Origin: Eutreptiella sp. 'Long Island Sound 2002'
Taxonomy: Eukaryota > Euglenozoa > Euglenophyceae > Eutreptiales > Eutreptiaceae
Assembly (NCBI GenBank): GCA_964036045.1
Contig: OZ038382.1
Span: forward strand, 130,510,556 to 130,574,555
Direction: 5' to 3'
Length of the DNA: 64,000 nt
The notes under the pieces were generated by a model, which was not told where the DNA came from, did not search any database, and worked only from the letters and a program-made list of their open reading frames with translations. The position numbers and the translations under genes are program-made. Shown piece by piece: positions 1 to 10,980 of the stretch (its first letter is position 1; every line of letters begins with the position of its first letter).

Positions 1-232
1 GCGGGGGGCAAAATCAGAGGTGGCCCACAAGTGGGCAAGGTGGCTACATAACCCCTGCCGCCTGGGGGGTCCCCACCGCTTCAGAGCGGGGGGCAGAATC
101 AGAGGTGGCCCACAAGTGGGCAAGGTGGCTACATAGCCCCTGCCGCCTGGGGGGTCCCCACCGCTTCAGAGTGGGGGGCAAAATCAGAAGTGGCCCACAA
201 GTGGGCAAGGAGGCTACATAACCCCATTGGGC
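1..232. repeat. 85-bp tandem repeat, about 2.7 copies
   Basis: The unit starting gcggggggcaaaatcag recurs at 1, 86 and 171, so the period is 85 bp. Copies differ by only a few substitutions, and the array probably continues to the left of the window. Each unit holds a short dyad (tggcccacaagtgggca). No coding signal is seen. Confidence 0.9.
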
Positions 233-915
233 GCCTTTGGCGCCGGGGCGCCTACGGCGCCCATTGGCTCCTTGGGCTCATGCCTTTGACAACTAACTGT
301 CGGCCGGAGGCCCCTTGGGGGGGGGGGGGGTAGTTGGCGTCCTAGGACCTGCAGAGTCGCCCCCCCCCCCCCCCGGGACTGGGTGGGTGTGAACCAAAGC
401 AGACCAACAATAACAACTGGTGATTATGATGCTGACGCCGAAGGCAACAATACTGAAACAACAACAACAACAACAACAACTCAAAGAAAATCCAGACGAC
501 CAGACAAGGCTAAATGCACGGCACATACAAGTACAGTGCAATCTAGGAACGTACTTGCTAACTGCAACACATTCACTACTGACCACAACAACGCCAAAGG
601 CGTCCACTGCGTGTCATCCCATGGAATATGAACCCGACGCTTTGCCAATGAAAATCAAAGAAGTACCCATCCCCGGGGGGGTACACCACCTATTCTCCCT
701 TACCTCCTTAATAGACCACAAACTGCCACACTACCACTTCGCCGAGGTTCGCATCTCCCACGCAACAATCTTCCCAGAAATATGCGGCTCAACATTCTTC
801 AGACCTGTCTTCACCAGTTCCAGCACCAGACTTCAGTTTAGAAAGGCTAGCCAAATGTTTAAGCGCCCAAAGCACTCATGCCAAATCGGTCAAATGCGGT
901 GGCATCTTCTAGCCT
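233..915. other. Non-coding stretch with poly-G/poly-C runs and a CAA microsatellite
   Basis: Two long homopolymer runs (G at about 317-330, C at 361-374) are followed by an (ACA)n tract near 456-481. A gtcggccggagg motif near 299 recurs near 3503. The plus-strand frame open from 420 to 965 has Gln-run and low-complexity character, overlaps the VMA21 3' end antisense, and resembles no family I know, so I do not call it a gene. The part next to 916 is probably the VMA21 3' UTR. Confidence 0.5.
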
Positions 916-1248
916 TCAATCCTCTTTCTTGCTGTCACCAGCCTGGACGTCACTCTGTCCCCTAGAATCCTCCCTCATAGCATCCATGACATAAGCAGCA
1001 ATCACAAATTGCACCACAGCAACTGCCACAAATGCTGCAATACTGTTCCGCAACCCTTCCTCAATGTCGAAATCAGGCAATACCACGCGATCAAGAAACA
1101 GAAAAGTGGCAATTGGGACTGTGAACATCAGAACAGTGTAGAACACCAACTTTTGGGCCACAGTTTGATTGCCCCTGAGGACAGTGGCAAATTGTCTAAG
1201 CAGCTGCATTTTCGTGGGAGGTGGTGGCGGAGGCTGAGACTCTGACAT
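916..1248 (-). CDS. VMA21: VMA21-like V-ATPase assembly factor
   Basis: This 110-residue protein fits the VMA21 family, small ER membrane proteins that chaperone assembly of the V0 sector of the vacuolar proton ATPase. Seen: a polar, proline-rich N-terminus (residues 1-33, with six prolines at 6-11); a first hydrophobic helix at about 34-52 (motif VLMFTVPIATFLFL); a short lumenal loop; a second helix at about 68-89; and a charged tail ending in KKED. KKxx is the dilysine ER-retrieval signal, which the yeast protein also has at its C-terminus. Length matches the family (about 80-110 aa). I chose the ATG at 1248, because the frame upstream of it is a hydrophobic run with no start context and is probably 5' UTR or intron. 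The stop is TGA. This is the one clear host housekeeping gene in the window. All eight Gln codons are CAG or CAA. Confidence 0.85.
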   Translation of the reverse strand: MSESQPPPPPPTKMQLLRQFATVLRGNQTVAQKLVFYTVLMFTVPIATFLFLDRVVLPDFDIEEGLRNSIAAFVAVAVVQFVIAAYVMDAMREDSRGQSDVQAGDSKKED

Positions 1249-1362
1249 TCTCACCCAACGAAACAGACACTGTGCAAGCAGGATGAAGAAGAGGACTGGC
1301 TGTCCAGCATGTGTCAAGAGGATCACTAAAATCCATCTGAAAGGGTACCCTATGCCAAACAC

Positions 1363-2354
1363 TGCTCACTTGCCCGAAAAATGATGAAAGACATGTCACT
1401 GATGGCGAGTCATGAGCTGATATGAACCCAACCTCAGTTGAGAGGAACAATCCCAACAACCACCCAAGCATCGTCAACAAGCCTTTCCTGTGCACATCTA
1501 CCAACAGCCCAAGCAACCCCTAAATTCCACCACCCACCCTTCTTGGCACCCACCAAGTATCATGCAAACAAATGTGGGCAAAAGCACCTCAGAACCCTTT
1601 TCATACAGCTGCATGATGTCACAACAACCTCAATTCACTGACCCTTTGTGCATCCGTTGTCCTCTGAGACGAGAAAGCCTAGCCTCTCCCTCCATGCTAA
1701 ATCTGTGCACCCTTCCTCCACCACTGATGTAATGCGAAATTGCAGGGGTGCCTCATTCTGAACCTGTACAAAATGATCCTCATCAGTATCCTAAGATTGG
1801 CATCCCCACCTCTCCAGCCCCACTGCCCTGACTTCATTCAACACAGGGGCACCTGCACATCTCTGCCCTGACTTCAACCTTCAATACAGGGGCACCTGCA
1901 CTAGTTCTTGCAGGAGCCTACACACAGGGACTTGCTTGAGGGGCGGAAGGGGGGATCTAAGGGAGGGGGAGGGGATCTGGTGTGGACCCCCTCCCCCTGC
2001 TGGAATGTACCCAGGAAAGAGTAAATTTTTGGACAGTTACCCAGCACATGCACCTCTGGTGTTTTTTGGGGTGGACAGGTGGTACTGTGCCACATTTGGC
2101 CTTCTTGGGTGTGCCTCCAGTGCCAGAGAGTGCATTCATGGGGCTGTGAAACACAAAAAAAAATACACATGACATAAAAAGTCGCTGGTGCGTGGCAGCT
2201 GTGCTGCCCATTGCGTGCCTACAGTTGACACTTAAACTTTATGCAGCAAGCAGCGAACCTCATGGTCTCATGATGCCATTGCCCTTGCTACTGTCACAAA
2301 CCTGTGTGGGGTGGTACACACTCAAAGACATTGTGAAGTTGCTTTTTGCATATA
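1363..2354. other. No gene recognised
   Basis: This is intergenic sequence upstream of VMA21, holding the presumed VMA21 promoter region. Tandem phrases such as ccctgacttca plus caggggcacctgcac repeat near 1828-1900. No conserved protein frame or RNA gene is visible. Confidence 0.4.
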
Positions 2355-2624
2355 CAGGGGGGGGGGGGATTTTGCACGGGGAATTTTTCGCACGAGAAAA
2401 TTTCGCGCCAGGTTTATTTCGCACAGTGGCCTGAAAATTGAGTGGGAAATTTCGCGCCTTCCAGGATTGTCCACTGTACGGGCCAGTGTACCGGGCGGAC
2501 CATCTTTGGTTAAAAAAAGCCATCACCAGGGCTTTGCATAGTGACCTGAAACCCAAAGTATGTGTGTTTTTTTTTTTGGAAGGCTGTCCGGAATCCATGC
2601 TACCCATAACCACTATTTAAGCAG

Positions 2625-2705
2625 AGTCATGTGATACCCTAGTGGTATGAACCTACACTCTCACCTGAGGTGGCGTTGGTTCGATTCCTGGGCGCTTTTT
2701 GTCGC
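2625..2705 (+). repeat. tRNA-Glu-like SINE head (Pol III A and B boxes)
   Basis: A perfect B box GGTTCGATTCC lies at 2678-2688. An A-box-like sequence (ccctagtggta) lies about 35 bp upstream at 2637-2647, which is tRNA-like spacing. The anticodon-arm region reads ctctcacctgagg, as in tRNA-Glu(CUC). The acceptor stem does not close, and T-rich runs follow, so this is a SINE or tRNA relic rather than a functional tRNA. Confidence 0.5.
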
Positions 2706-2976
2706 GCTTTTTCTGGTTTTTCTGGCGCTTTTTCTGGCGCTTTTTTGGACTGTTAGCAGTGGCATACATTGCAACACATCCTTTGGTCAAGAGCACGGGA
2801 GAGGGCAGGAAAGAGGCAAGCAAACAATACTTGGGCTGTCAATCAAGAATTTGGGCTGGAAAGAAAACAGTTGAAGAACTGTTGGGCTGAAAACAGTTGA
2901 AAAACTGTTTGACTGGATACCACTCAGTCCATGATACACGACTGTTTGATAAGATGTCATTTGAAATTGAAAAAAA

Positions 2977-3138
2977 AAAACACTACTTGCGTGCCTCCTT
3001 TCTATCCATTTCTGCACCTGTGACAGTGATAGTGATAGTGGCAGTGACAACGACCCTGCTACAGAAAAGACCAAGCTGTGTGTCCCGAGTGCAGGTGTAG
3101 ATGAGAAGAAGCGGCACAAGGAGGAGGCATGCAAGTAG
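2977..3138 (+). pseudogene. Acidic C-terminal coding remnant, unknown
   Basis: A plus-strand frame runs through an Asp/Ser-repeat stretch (SDSDSDSGSDND), then a Lys-rich tail (EKKRHKEEACK) and a TAG stop. It lies inside the 998-bp TIR element and has no recognisable catalytic domain. A similar acidic-then-lysine linker precedes the hAT C-terminal domain in the giant element near 32,050-32,100, so it may be a transposase linker. That link is inference. Confidence 0.3.
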
Positions 3139-3891
3139 TGGCATTTCGTGCCCAAAATTCCTTTCTGTTTTGTACGGTGCAACTGATCTTTTTCGCATTT
3201 CAAATGACTCTAGATCAAGCATCGTGGCTAAATTTCGCGCCGGGTTTATTTCGCACAGCAGCCTGAAAATTGAGCGGGAAATTTCGCACACATTTGAAAT
3301 ATGAAATTTCCCACAGCGAAACATTCCCATCGCGAAATCCCCCCCCCCCCTGCATTACACCTCTTGTTGCTTGCACCATTGAGTCTATCTTTATCCCGCA
3401 AATTCTATTGCCCTTGGCAAGGCAAGTCAAACAGAGGTGACTGATGGGCTGGATTGATTATGGGGGGTCAACCCGTCGGTTTGGATTTGACCCAACTACC
3501 TGTCGGCCGGAGGCATCCTTGAGGGTGGGCCATGACGTCAGGTTTTGAATTAACCAGCATGATCCTCACCTCATGCGACTCAGTTCAACTTCAACCAGTA
3601 CCAAATATGGCCTTGACTTTGCCACTCAACTGTGGCTATCGAATGTTTCTTGGTCGGGTCGAGGTCGGCTCAAGGATAGGGTACACCAAAAATCAGTAGG
3701 CCCAACCTCCACCTTCAAGCCCCCCAAAAGATGTCTCGAAACACCCAACAAATTTGGAAACAGCACCTCTGCACCTTGAAGCTCAACGCACCAGGCCCCT
3801 GCAGTTGGAGACATTACAATACCCAGCTGAGCCTTCGGAGGCAGTACCATAGCTCTAGCCAAAGCGATCCCCAAAGCGATCCCCAGCTTCC

Positions 3892-4122
3892 TCACTTCAG
3901 CTGAAGGATTGGGCATGCCCGAAATCAATTGCAGTGAGAACTGATGGCAAGAGTGTGTACAACACGGTGCACCATCACAAAGGAGCAACAGAGAAGTGGT
4001 TGCTCATTGACATTGCTATTCTCAAGAATGTTTTGTCCACTAAGGAGGTCGAGTCCCTAAGTTGGGTGCCCTCTCATTTGCAATGTGTGGATTGTTTGAC
4101 CAAGAATGCTTCTTCTACTTAG
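3892..4122 (+). pseudogene. Ty1/copia-like RNase H C-terminal fragment
   Basis: The frame contains RTDGKSVYNTV, then EKWLLIDIAILKNVL, then WVPSHLQCVDCLTKNAS. This is the order seen at the C-terminal end of RNase H in copia-type pol polyproteins: T-D-x-x-S, the (R)xxIDIAxLR helix, and WVP followed by ADCLTK. The usual LADCLTK is VDCLTK here. The frame ends at TAG. No reverse transcriptase, integrase or LTR is seen alongside, so it is an isolated 3' remnant. The first residue given is only where similarity becomes readable. Confidence 0.65.
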
Positions 4123-6490
4123 GCGGCCCATTTGGGGGTGCCCCCAAAACCCCACCGGCAGAATTCTGCTAGTGAAAAGTGAGTGAGTGATGAAAATCCA
4201 TGTTTGTGGGCAGCTCGTCTTTGGGATATGACAGGACACCCCCTTTGGGTGACTTTTGGGCACTGTGGGGCCCAATTCCTGGTACTCAAAACCTAGGTGA
4301 AAAAGGGGGTTTCGGGTGTTTTTGATGGGCAAAATGAACAGACCAGCGAATTTGAGGAGGGTTGCAACCAGTGATCTATTGGCGGGTCCATGTCGTATGG
4401 CTTGCAGCAGGTGGAAAATCGGGTGGTCACGCAACCATGGCTCTAGGGACAATTTCAAGGCCTACGTAGGTGCACCGGGACGATCGCTGTCATCCGTCAA
4501 AATTCTGCCAGCTGTTTTTCTATAAACCCCTGTTTGGTGACCTAACCACCGCTGTAAAAGTGGCCACAATACGGGAGGCACATTTGGTTTTAGGAGGCAC
4601 ATTTGGTATCAGGAACGGAACGCACAGCATGGAGCACAACGCAACTATTAAGTGTAGTGCGCAAAATCTTCACAGTCAGTGCGACCATTGCAACCACTTC
4701 CAGCGACAGCAACATGAGGTGCCACTGTAAAGGTGACAGGTGACAGTAGACATTGCGCATACACACGCGGCTGGCACCAGTAGACCGTGGTGCCCAAAAA
4801 AATTGCAGTGGAACATGCACAATGCTACAAGACAAACGATGTGGCCCAGTTGTAATGCACAGATGGTGGGTGACGCTAGATGGTGGGTGATGCCAGTGTG
4901 AGCCACAAGGGAGGCTACCGCGCTGCACATGCAACATGCAGGCACAGAGCAACCCACATACTATGCAGCACTAGGTATGTACATTGCACGACTCGCCGCT
5001 CTGAACTGGCCCCGGCCTTATGACAAGATTGAATGAAATGCTGCAAAACGCCACGGGCATACGCATAGATCTATATCTATCGACCAGCAGTGGAGTGCCA
5101 TACGTGCGGTGCTTGTGTCTGGTCAACGTGCATGCCACAAGGCGTGTATTGCTCAGGTAAGGGATCACCAAGGAATGTGCAGGTGCAAGGGATGGTGCAT
5201 ATATACAGGCCCGACGGACTGCAGCAAAGGGGCACACCGGTGTGTCCCTGCAGCCGTCAACGCAGTTGCATGCCGTAAGTGGTGTTTGCACACTGAACAT
5301 TGGCTATCCGAATTCTGACAGCCGAGACTGAGGGGCATATACTGCAATGGCAATGTACACATGTGAGCAGCCGGCGCGGGACAGCCACACCCAAGGCGGC
5401 CCCCACAGCACAATGCCAAATTCTGCGATGAAACGCATTGGGCGTGCAAGAAAGTGAGCAGCACAACGCCACATGCGTGCCTGTAGGAGGGGAGGACACG
5501 CTGCATGCTTTGCGCTGGCACATGGGTCCTGCAAAAGACTCAAAGAGCACTTGTGGCAACAAGACGTGAGGTACTTATTGTACAATGGCCATTCAGCCTA
5601 GCATGCACTACGCGTGGTGAAGGATACGCTGCACAGACACCTGTGCAACAGCAGGGTACTGTCAGAATTCTGCCACTCCAAGACAAGTGAGAGTGCATCG
5701 GTTACATGCTCATGTACAATGGAATGCACATGTCAAAAACAACAGTGTGCAGGGCGCAACAAAAGAACAAGGCCACAAAGAACCCAAGGGTCCTCAAGGA
5801 TGGGACCACGTGGAGCACCAAAATATATGAGAGAAAGCAGTCCACGGGCATGGAACCCGCAGACCCAAAGCATACTATCCGAATTCCGACAGTGAACCAC
5901 AGATATGGCATCCCTCCTCCACAATGCATGGGGTCACGGGCCCTGCACACATAGAATGTCGCACCTAGCAGGAGCGAGCAATGTACATCGGCAACGCATC
6001 CAAGCAACTACATATGACCCACGACTAGGGACGCAAGCCACGGACGGTAAGTAGCCCAAAGGCCTACTTCTTCTTCTTGTCGCCCTAGTTGACGGACACA
6101 ACCTCCAGGCGCTTTTGAAAGAGGTTGAAGGCAGTCGTCTTGGCTGATGATGAGGGCTTTGCGCCGGTAGCCGGCTGCGCACGCTGGCGGCCTCGGCTTC
6201 ACCGGAAGCTGCAGACATCCTACAAAGATGCACACTGTGGCTGCGAGAGGGAATGCCACATGCGGCGGGTGAACGCACGCACTTTGCACCGACGATGCGC
6301 ATGCACACATGGCACCGGGTATGAGGGATGTGGCAATACGTGCACATGGCCGTTCGGCGCCACACATGTCCCTTGGGCTGGCCCATCTCCTTCAGACTGT
6401 TGCCCGCCTTGTTGGACTTCTCGGTATGTATGGCATACCGCATTCTAGCTGTGTATTGTTCTCGGCCTTGTCCACGCCCGGGAATGGCAG
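4123..6490. other. No gene recognised; unassigned region
   Basis: About 2.4 kb without a convincing coding or RNA feature. The motif gaattc(t/c)gacag recurs near 5309 and 5889, with gaattctgcca near 5664, but spacing is irregular. A minus-strand stretch near 6190-6063 reads like the end of a protein (AFNLFQKRLEVVSVN then a TAG stop); I cannot assign it and do not call it. Confidence 0.4.
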
Positions 6491-6494
6491 TCTG

Positions 6495-9312
6495 TGGCTT
6501 CAAAGCAACGGAGGCCCCTACCTTGATGCGGCGGGCGCCCCGGCAATCCCCCTACGAAAGAGGACCCCACCGTAATCCGGCAGGCGTCCCAATGGCTCCA
6601 AAGCAACGAAGGCCCCCGCCGTGATGCGGTGGGAGCCCTGGCGGCTCCAAAGCGACGGAGGCCCCGGCCTTGATGCGGCGGGGGGGCCGGCAATCCCCCT
6701 ATGAAAAAGGACCCAACCGTAATGCGCCATGGACCCCAATGGCTCCAAAGCGACGTAGGCCACCCCCTTGATGCGGCGGGGACCCCAATGGCTCCAAGTC
6801 AACGGAGGTCCCCGCCCTGATGTGGGGGGGGGGGGGGGATCCCCTTGCAAAAGAGGCCCCCGCCCTAATGCGGCGGGGGCCCCTATGGCTCCAAAGCAAG
6901 GTAGGGCCCCGCCGTGATGTGGGGGGGGAGGCCTGGCAATCCCATTGCAAAAGAGGCCCCAGCCCTAATACGGTGCGGGCCCCAATGGCTCCAAAACGAC
7001 GGAGGCACCGGGCATTATGCACCAGGGCCCAAGCAATGCCAAAGCAAAGGAGGCCCCACCCCTAATGCGGCGGGGGCCCCAATGGTCGCAGTGCGACGGA
7101 GGCCCCCGCCCTAATGCAGTGGAGGCCCATGCAATCCACCTCCAAAAGAGGCCCACACTCCGATGCAGCACGGGCCCCAAAGGCTCCAAAGCGACGGAGG
7201 CCCCCGCTCTGATGCGGCAGGGGCCCGGGCAATCCAAATGCGAAAGAGGTTGCGGCCCTGATGCGGTGGGGCCCCAAAGGCTCCAAAGCGACGGAGGGCC
7301 CCGCCATGCTGTAGCGGGGCCCCTTTCAATCCCACTGTGCAAGAGGCCCACCCTGAGCAGCGGGGGCCCCGGCAATCCCACTGCAAAAGAGGCCCCGGCC
7401 CGAATGCGGCGGGGGCCCCAAGAGCTGCAAAGTGGCTTGAAAGTGGCTAAGGGCCCCGCCCTATTGCGGCAGCTACCCGTGCAATCCCAGAGCCAAACAG
7501 GCCCCAACCTTGATGCGCCGGGGGCCCCAGCAATCCAAATGTGAAAGAGGCCCGCGTGCTGATACGGCAAGGGACCCTAGTGGCTCCAAAGCCACGGAGG
7601 CCCCCCACTGATGTGGTGGGGGACCCGGGAAAACTAGTGCAACAGAGGTCCTGGGCCTCATGCGGCAGAGGCCCCAAAGGCTTGAAAGCGACACAGGCGG
7701 CCGCCCATGATGCGGCGGGGGCCACGGTAATCCCACTATGAAAGAGGTCCCGGCCCTCATGCGGCAAAGGCCACAAAGGCTTGAAAGCGATGCAGGCGCC
7801 CGCGCATGATGCAGCGGGGCCCCTAGCAATCCCTTTGCGAAAGAGGGACCCGCCGTCATGCGGCGGGGCCCCCAAAAAACCCACCGCGAAAGAGGCCCCC
7901 GCCCTAACGCAGCGGGGGCGCGGGCGATCCCATTGAGAAAGAGGCCCCTGCCCTGAGGGGCCCCAAGGGCTCCAAAGTGACGGAGGCCCCTGCCCTTACA
8001 CGGCGGAGGCCGTGGCAGTCCCATTGCGAAAGAGGCCCCCGCCTTGATGCGGCGGGGGCCCCATCAGTCCCAATGTGAAAGGGCCCGCGGCCTCATGCGG
8101 TGGCGGCCCCGTCGGCTCCAAAGCGACAGAGGCCCCCGCCCTGATGTGGTGGAAGACCCGGCAACCCCACTGCAAAAGAGGTCCCGGCCCTCATGCGGCG
8201 GGGGCCCAACAGGCTCCAAAGGGACGGAGGCCCCGGCTTGATGTAGTGGGGCCCCCGGCAGACCCAATGCGAAAGAGGCCTCTGCCCAGATGCAACCGGG
8301 GCCTCGGCGGTCGCACTGCGAAAGATGTCTTGGCCCTGATGTGGCGCGGGCCCCGAAGGCTCGAAAGTGACGCATGCCCCCGCCCATGATGCGGCGGGGC
8401 CCCCGGTAATCCCACTACGAAAGATTTCCCCGACTTGATGTGGCGGAGGGCCCAAAGGCTCAAAAGCGAAGCAGCCCCCCGCCCATGATGCGGCGGAGCC
8501 CCCGGCAACCCCGTAGCGAAAGAGGCCCCCGCCCTGATGCGGCGTGGGCGCGGCAATCTGAATGCAAGAGAGGTACCTGCCCTGATGCGGTAGGGGCCCC
8601 AAGGGCTCCAAAGGGACGGAGGCTCCTGCCGGATGCGGCGGGGCCCCAAGCAATCCAAACACCAAAGAGGTACCCGCCTTGATGTGGCGGGGGTGCAGAA
8701 GGCTCGAAAGCAACGGAGGACCCCGTGCTAATGCCGCGTCAGCCCTAGCAATCCCATGGTGAAAAAGGACTCCGCCCTAATGTGGCGGGGGCCCCGGCAG
8801 CTCCAAAGCGACGGAGGCCCCCACCCTGATGCGGCGGGGGCCTTGGCAATCCCACTGCGAACTGCGAAAGAGGCCTTGGCCGGAATGCAGCGGGGCCCCC
8901 GGCAATCCCACTGTGAACCAAGCCCCCTCTTAGATGCGGCGAAGGCCCGGGCGGCTCCAAAGCGACAGAGGCCTCCTCCCTACTGTAGCGGGGGCCCCAA
9001 CATTCCCACTGAGAAAGAGCTCCCGGCCTTGATGTGGTGCGGGCCCCAAAGGCTCAAGAGCAACACAAGCCCCAACGCATGATGCGGCAGTGGCCCAGGC
9101 AATCCTGCTACAAAAGAGTTCCCGGCCCTGATGCAACGTGGGCCCCAAAAGCTCCAAAGCAACGCAGGCCTCCGCCCATGATGCTGCCGGGGCCCCGGCA
9201 ATCCCACTGTGAAATTGGTACCCGCCTTGATGCGGTGGGGACCCTGACAATCCCACTGCGAAAGAGGCCACTGCCCTAATGTGGTGGGGGCCTGAAGGGC
9301 TGCAAAGCGACG
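6495..9312. repeat. GC-rich minisatellite of hairpin-forming units (about 50-60 bp)
   Basis: Nearly 3 kb of diverged tandem units. Each has a palindromic core, ggcccccgcc, a short ctgatgc-like loop, then ggcgggggcc, followed by one of two linkers: caatcccactgcgaaagag or a cggctccaaagcgacgg type. The two linkers roughly alternate, giving a higher-order dimer of about 110 bp. Open frames on both strands (rich in Gly, Pro, Arg and Ala) result from the repeat and are not genes. Confidence 0.85.
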
Positions 9313-9315
9313 GAG

Positions 9316-9585
9316 CGGCTATGGGTATAAAGTCTGAAGTCTGAAGTCCGATTTGGCATGTCGTGTCGCAGACCCAAATTAGAGCACATCCAAGGAAAAG
9401 TCTGATAAAAGTGCAGTACCCCCCCCCCCCAAGCTCTAATTAAACACTATCCAAAGGCCATTTGACTAGTGACTAGTAACTTGTTTATTTTGGTGAAAAT
9501 TTGTTGTTTTTTTACCGTTTTTTTGAACAAATTGTTTGCAAAAATGATCGTTCTGCAGCTGCTTGCCTCCTTATACCCATTCCTT
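9316..9585. mobile_element. Small TIR element related to the giant hAT left end
   Basis: The sequence atgggtataa at 9321-9330 has its inverse ttatacccat at 9571-9580. The left sub-terminal region (gtataaagtctgaagtctg, then gaagtccgat) matches, over about 48 bp, the left sub-terminal region of the 20.6-kb hAT insertion at 30,324 onward. Internal sequence is AT-rich with T-runs and one C-run. Exact ends and a target duplication could not be fixed. Confidence 0.5.
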
Positions 9586-9935
9586 TCATTGCAGGTTCAT
9601 AGGACACAACTTTGTTCCATGTGGCTGGTACCATTGAGGTCTGTCTGAGGGGGTGGCACGTGAGGACGACGGAGGTGGGGCAGCCGATGCGCCTGAACTA
9701 GACGCCGGCTTCTTGAGGGTGAAGGCCCAGCCATCGCGCGTGCCATCCGACTTGGCGGCGTGCATGACTTGGGTGTGGGCCAACTTCGTCAATGACCCAC
9801 CGTCGGGGGAGTGTAGGTACCGGAGGGCAGCCGCGGCATTGCCGAAATGCATCCAATCAGCACCCTCGGGAGCGACCGGACCGAGGCGGCGCATCCATAC
9901 ATCACCACCGGTCCCGAGATGCGAGATAGGAAAAG
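9586..9935 (-). CDS. Probable 3' coding exon of an unknown protein
   Basis: A minus-strand frame with even, protein-like composition: DVWMRRLGPV, then ADWMHFGNAAAALRYL, then SLTKLAHTQVMHAAKSDGT, then a Ser/Ala/Pro-rich tail ending in TGA at 9586. I recognise no family. The 5' boundary is not defined; a pyrimidine-rich stretch upstream (cttttcctatctcgc on the coding strand) would suit a splice acceptor. The stop abuts the right end of the small TIR element. Confidence 0.35.
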
Positions 9936-10439
9936 AGGGTCTGAAGGGTGAACAAACAAGAAGACGAGAGATGATAATTCTTCTGGCACAATGGACAAAC
10001 ATAGGAAACAGCAAAGTTCAGGCTTTGTCTATCTATTTATGGTAATGCGCACGGACATGCGGTGAATTAGAAGCGAGAACTTTGTTTATTTTGTGTTGAA
10101 GCTTGTTGTTCTAATGTGGATGTACAAATGCAATCCGTCACAAAGTGTCAAGAGGCACATTTCCCTAACCTCTTTGTTGTAAGCGAACGACATGGCGTTT
10201 ATGAGTATTTAAATTTAAATGACACCTACCGGGAATGACAACTTGCAAGCGAATGGCACAACAAGGCAACCCAAAACCTTCCCCAATGCATGCAACAATA
10301 TGTGAAAACACCAATAAACATCAATAAACATCGATAAACAGCGATTCTCGCCCCAAAACGGGCGTTTTTTGAAAAATAAATGCATAAACACGTTTATTTT
10401 GAATTTGACTAGCGACTTGAATAGCAGTTAATTATAGCC
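9936..10439. other. No gene recognised, AT-richer stretch
   Basis: Contains tatttaaatttaaatg near 10,206 and short direct repeats of (g/c)aataaacat near 10,310-10,340. Nothing further can be supported. Confidence 0.35.
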
Positions 10440-10745
10440 TGCCCCCCCCACATACACACAGGAACTTCACTTCAGGAAAATGTGATAAAAGTGCAGTACC
10501 CCCCCCCCCCCACAGACACACAGGAACTTCACTTCAGGAAAATGGTGGGTTGGGGAAAATATGGGGGGTTGGAATGGAAAATGTGGAAAAGGAAATTCTA
10601 GGAAAAGTTTGATACAATCCCCCCCCCCCCCCCAAACACAGAACCGTTCAGTTCAGGAAAATGATGGGTTGGGGAAAATATGGGGTTGGAAAAAGTGGAA
10701 AAGGCAATTCTAGGAAAAGTCTGGTAAAAGTGCCCCCCCCCCAGA
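10440..10745. repeat. Degenerate tandem repeat with C-runs
   Basis: Three to four copies of a block: C-run, then acacaggaacttcacttcag, gaaaatg(g/a)tgggttgggg, then ctaggaaaagtctg with ataaaagtgcagtac. The gataaaagtgcagtac plus C-run phrase also occurs at 9402-9430 inside the small TIR element, linking the two regions. No coding signal. Confidence 0.7.
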
Positions 10746-10980
10746 CACCCAAACCTCTCGGAAAATGGGGTGTTAGGGAAAATGTGGGAAAGGGAAAACC
10801 AAGGGAAATGGGAAAACATTAGACCTCCTAGAGCACAACATACGGCAAAAAATGAAAAATACAATTCATGTTGATGGTTGTTAATGTACGAATGGACCTG
10901 CATAGAAGGAGAAAATGGGTACCATGGGCATTGGCACAGCAGGCATGAAAAAGCACAATAGCACTGCAACCCTAGCTGTG

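Larger units (their letters stand above)
2355..3352. mobile_element. 998-bp non-autonomous TIR element, hAT-like CAG(G) termini
   Basis: The left end reads CAG, then a 12-G run, then ATTTTGC; the right end is its inverse complement, with a run of 12 C. The terminal inverted repeats continue for about 36 bp with a few mismatches, down to a shared TTTCGC. A sub-terminal segment of about 58 bp is directly repeated inside (about 2399-2457 and 3231-3288). Ends that begin CAGGGG are typical of hAT elements. The flanks (left tgcatata, right cattacac) do not give a clean 8-bp target duplication, so family assignment rests on the termini. Inside are a tRNA-like SINE head and a short acidic coding remnant. 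Confidence 0.7.

Noticed and set aside
420-965. A 181-residue plus-strand protein
   Set aside because: Starts in a CAA microsatellite, has no domain, and overlaps the end of VMA21 antisense.
2625-2705. A functional tRNA-Glu gene
   Set aside because: A and B boxes are present, but the acceptor stem does not pair and no clean terminator is positioned after a mature 3' end.
6008-6200. C-terminus of a host protein on the minus strand (AFNLFQKRLEVVSVN then GDKKKK)
   Set aside because: Composition is suggestive, but a TAG splits it, no family is recognised and no upstream exon can be defined.
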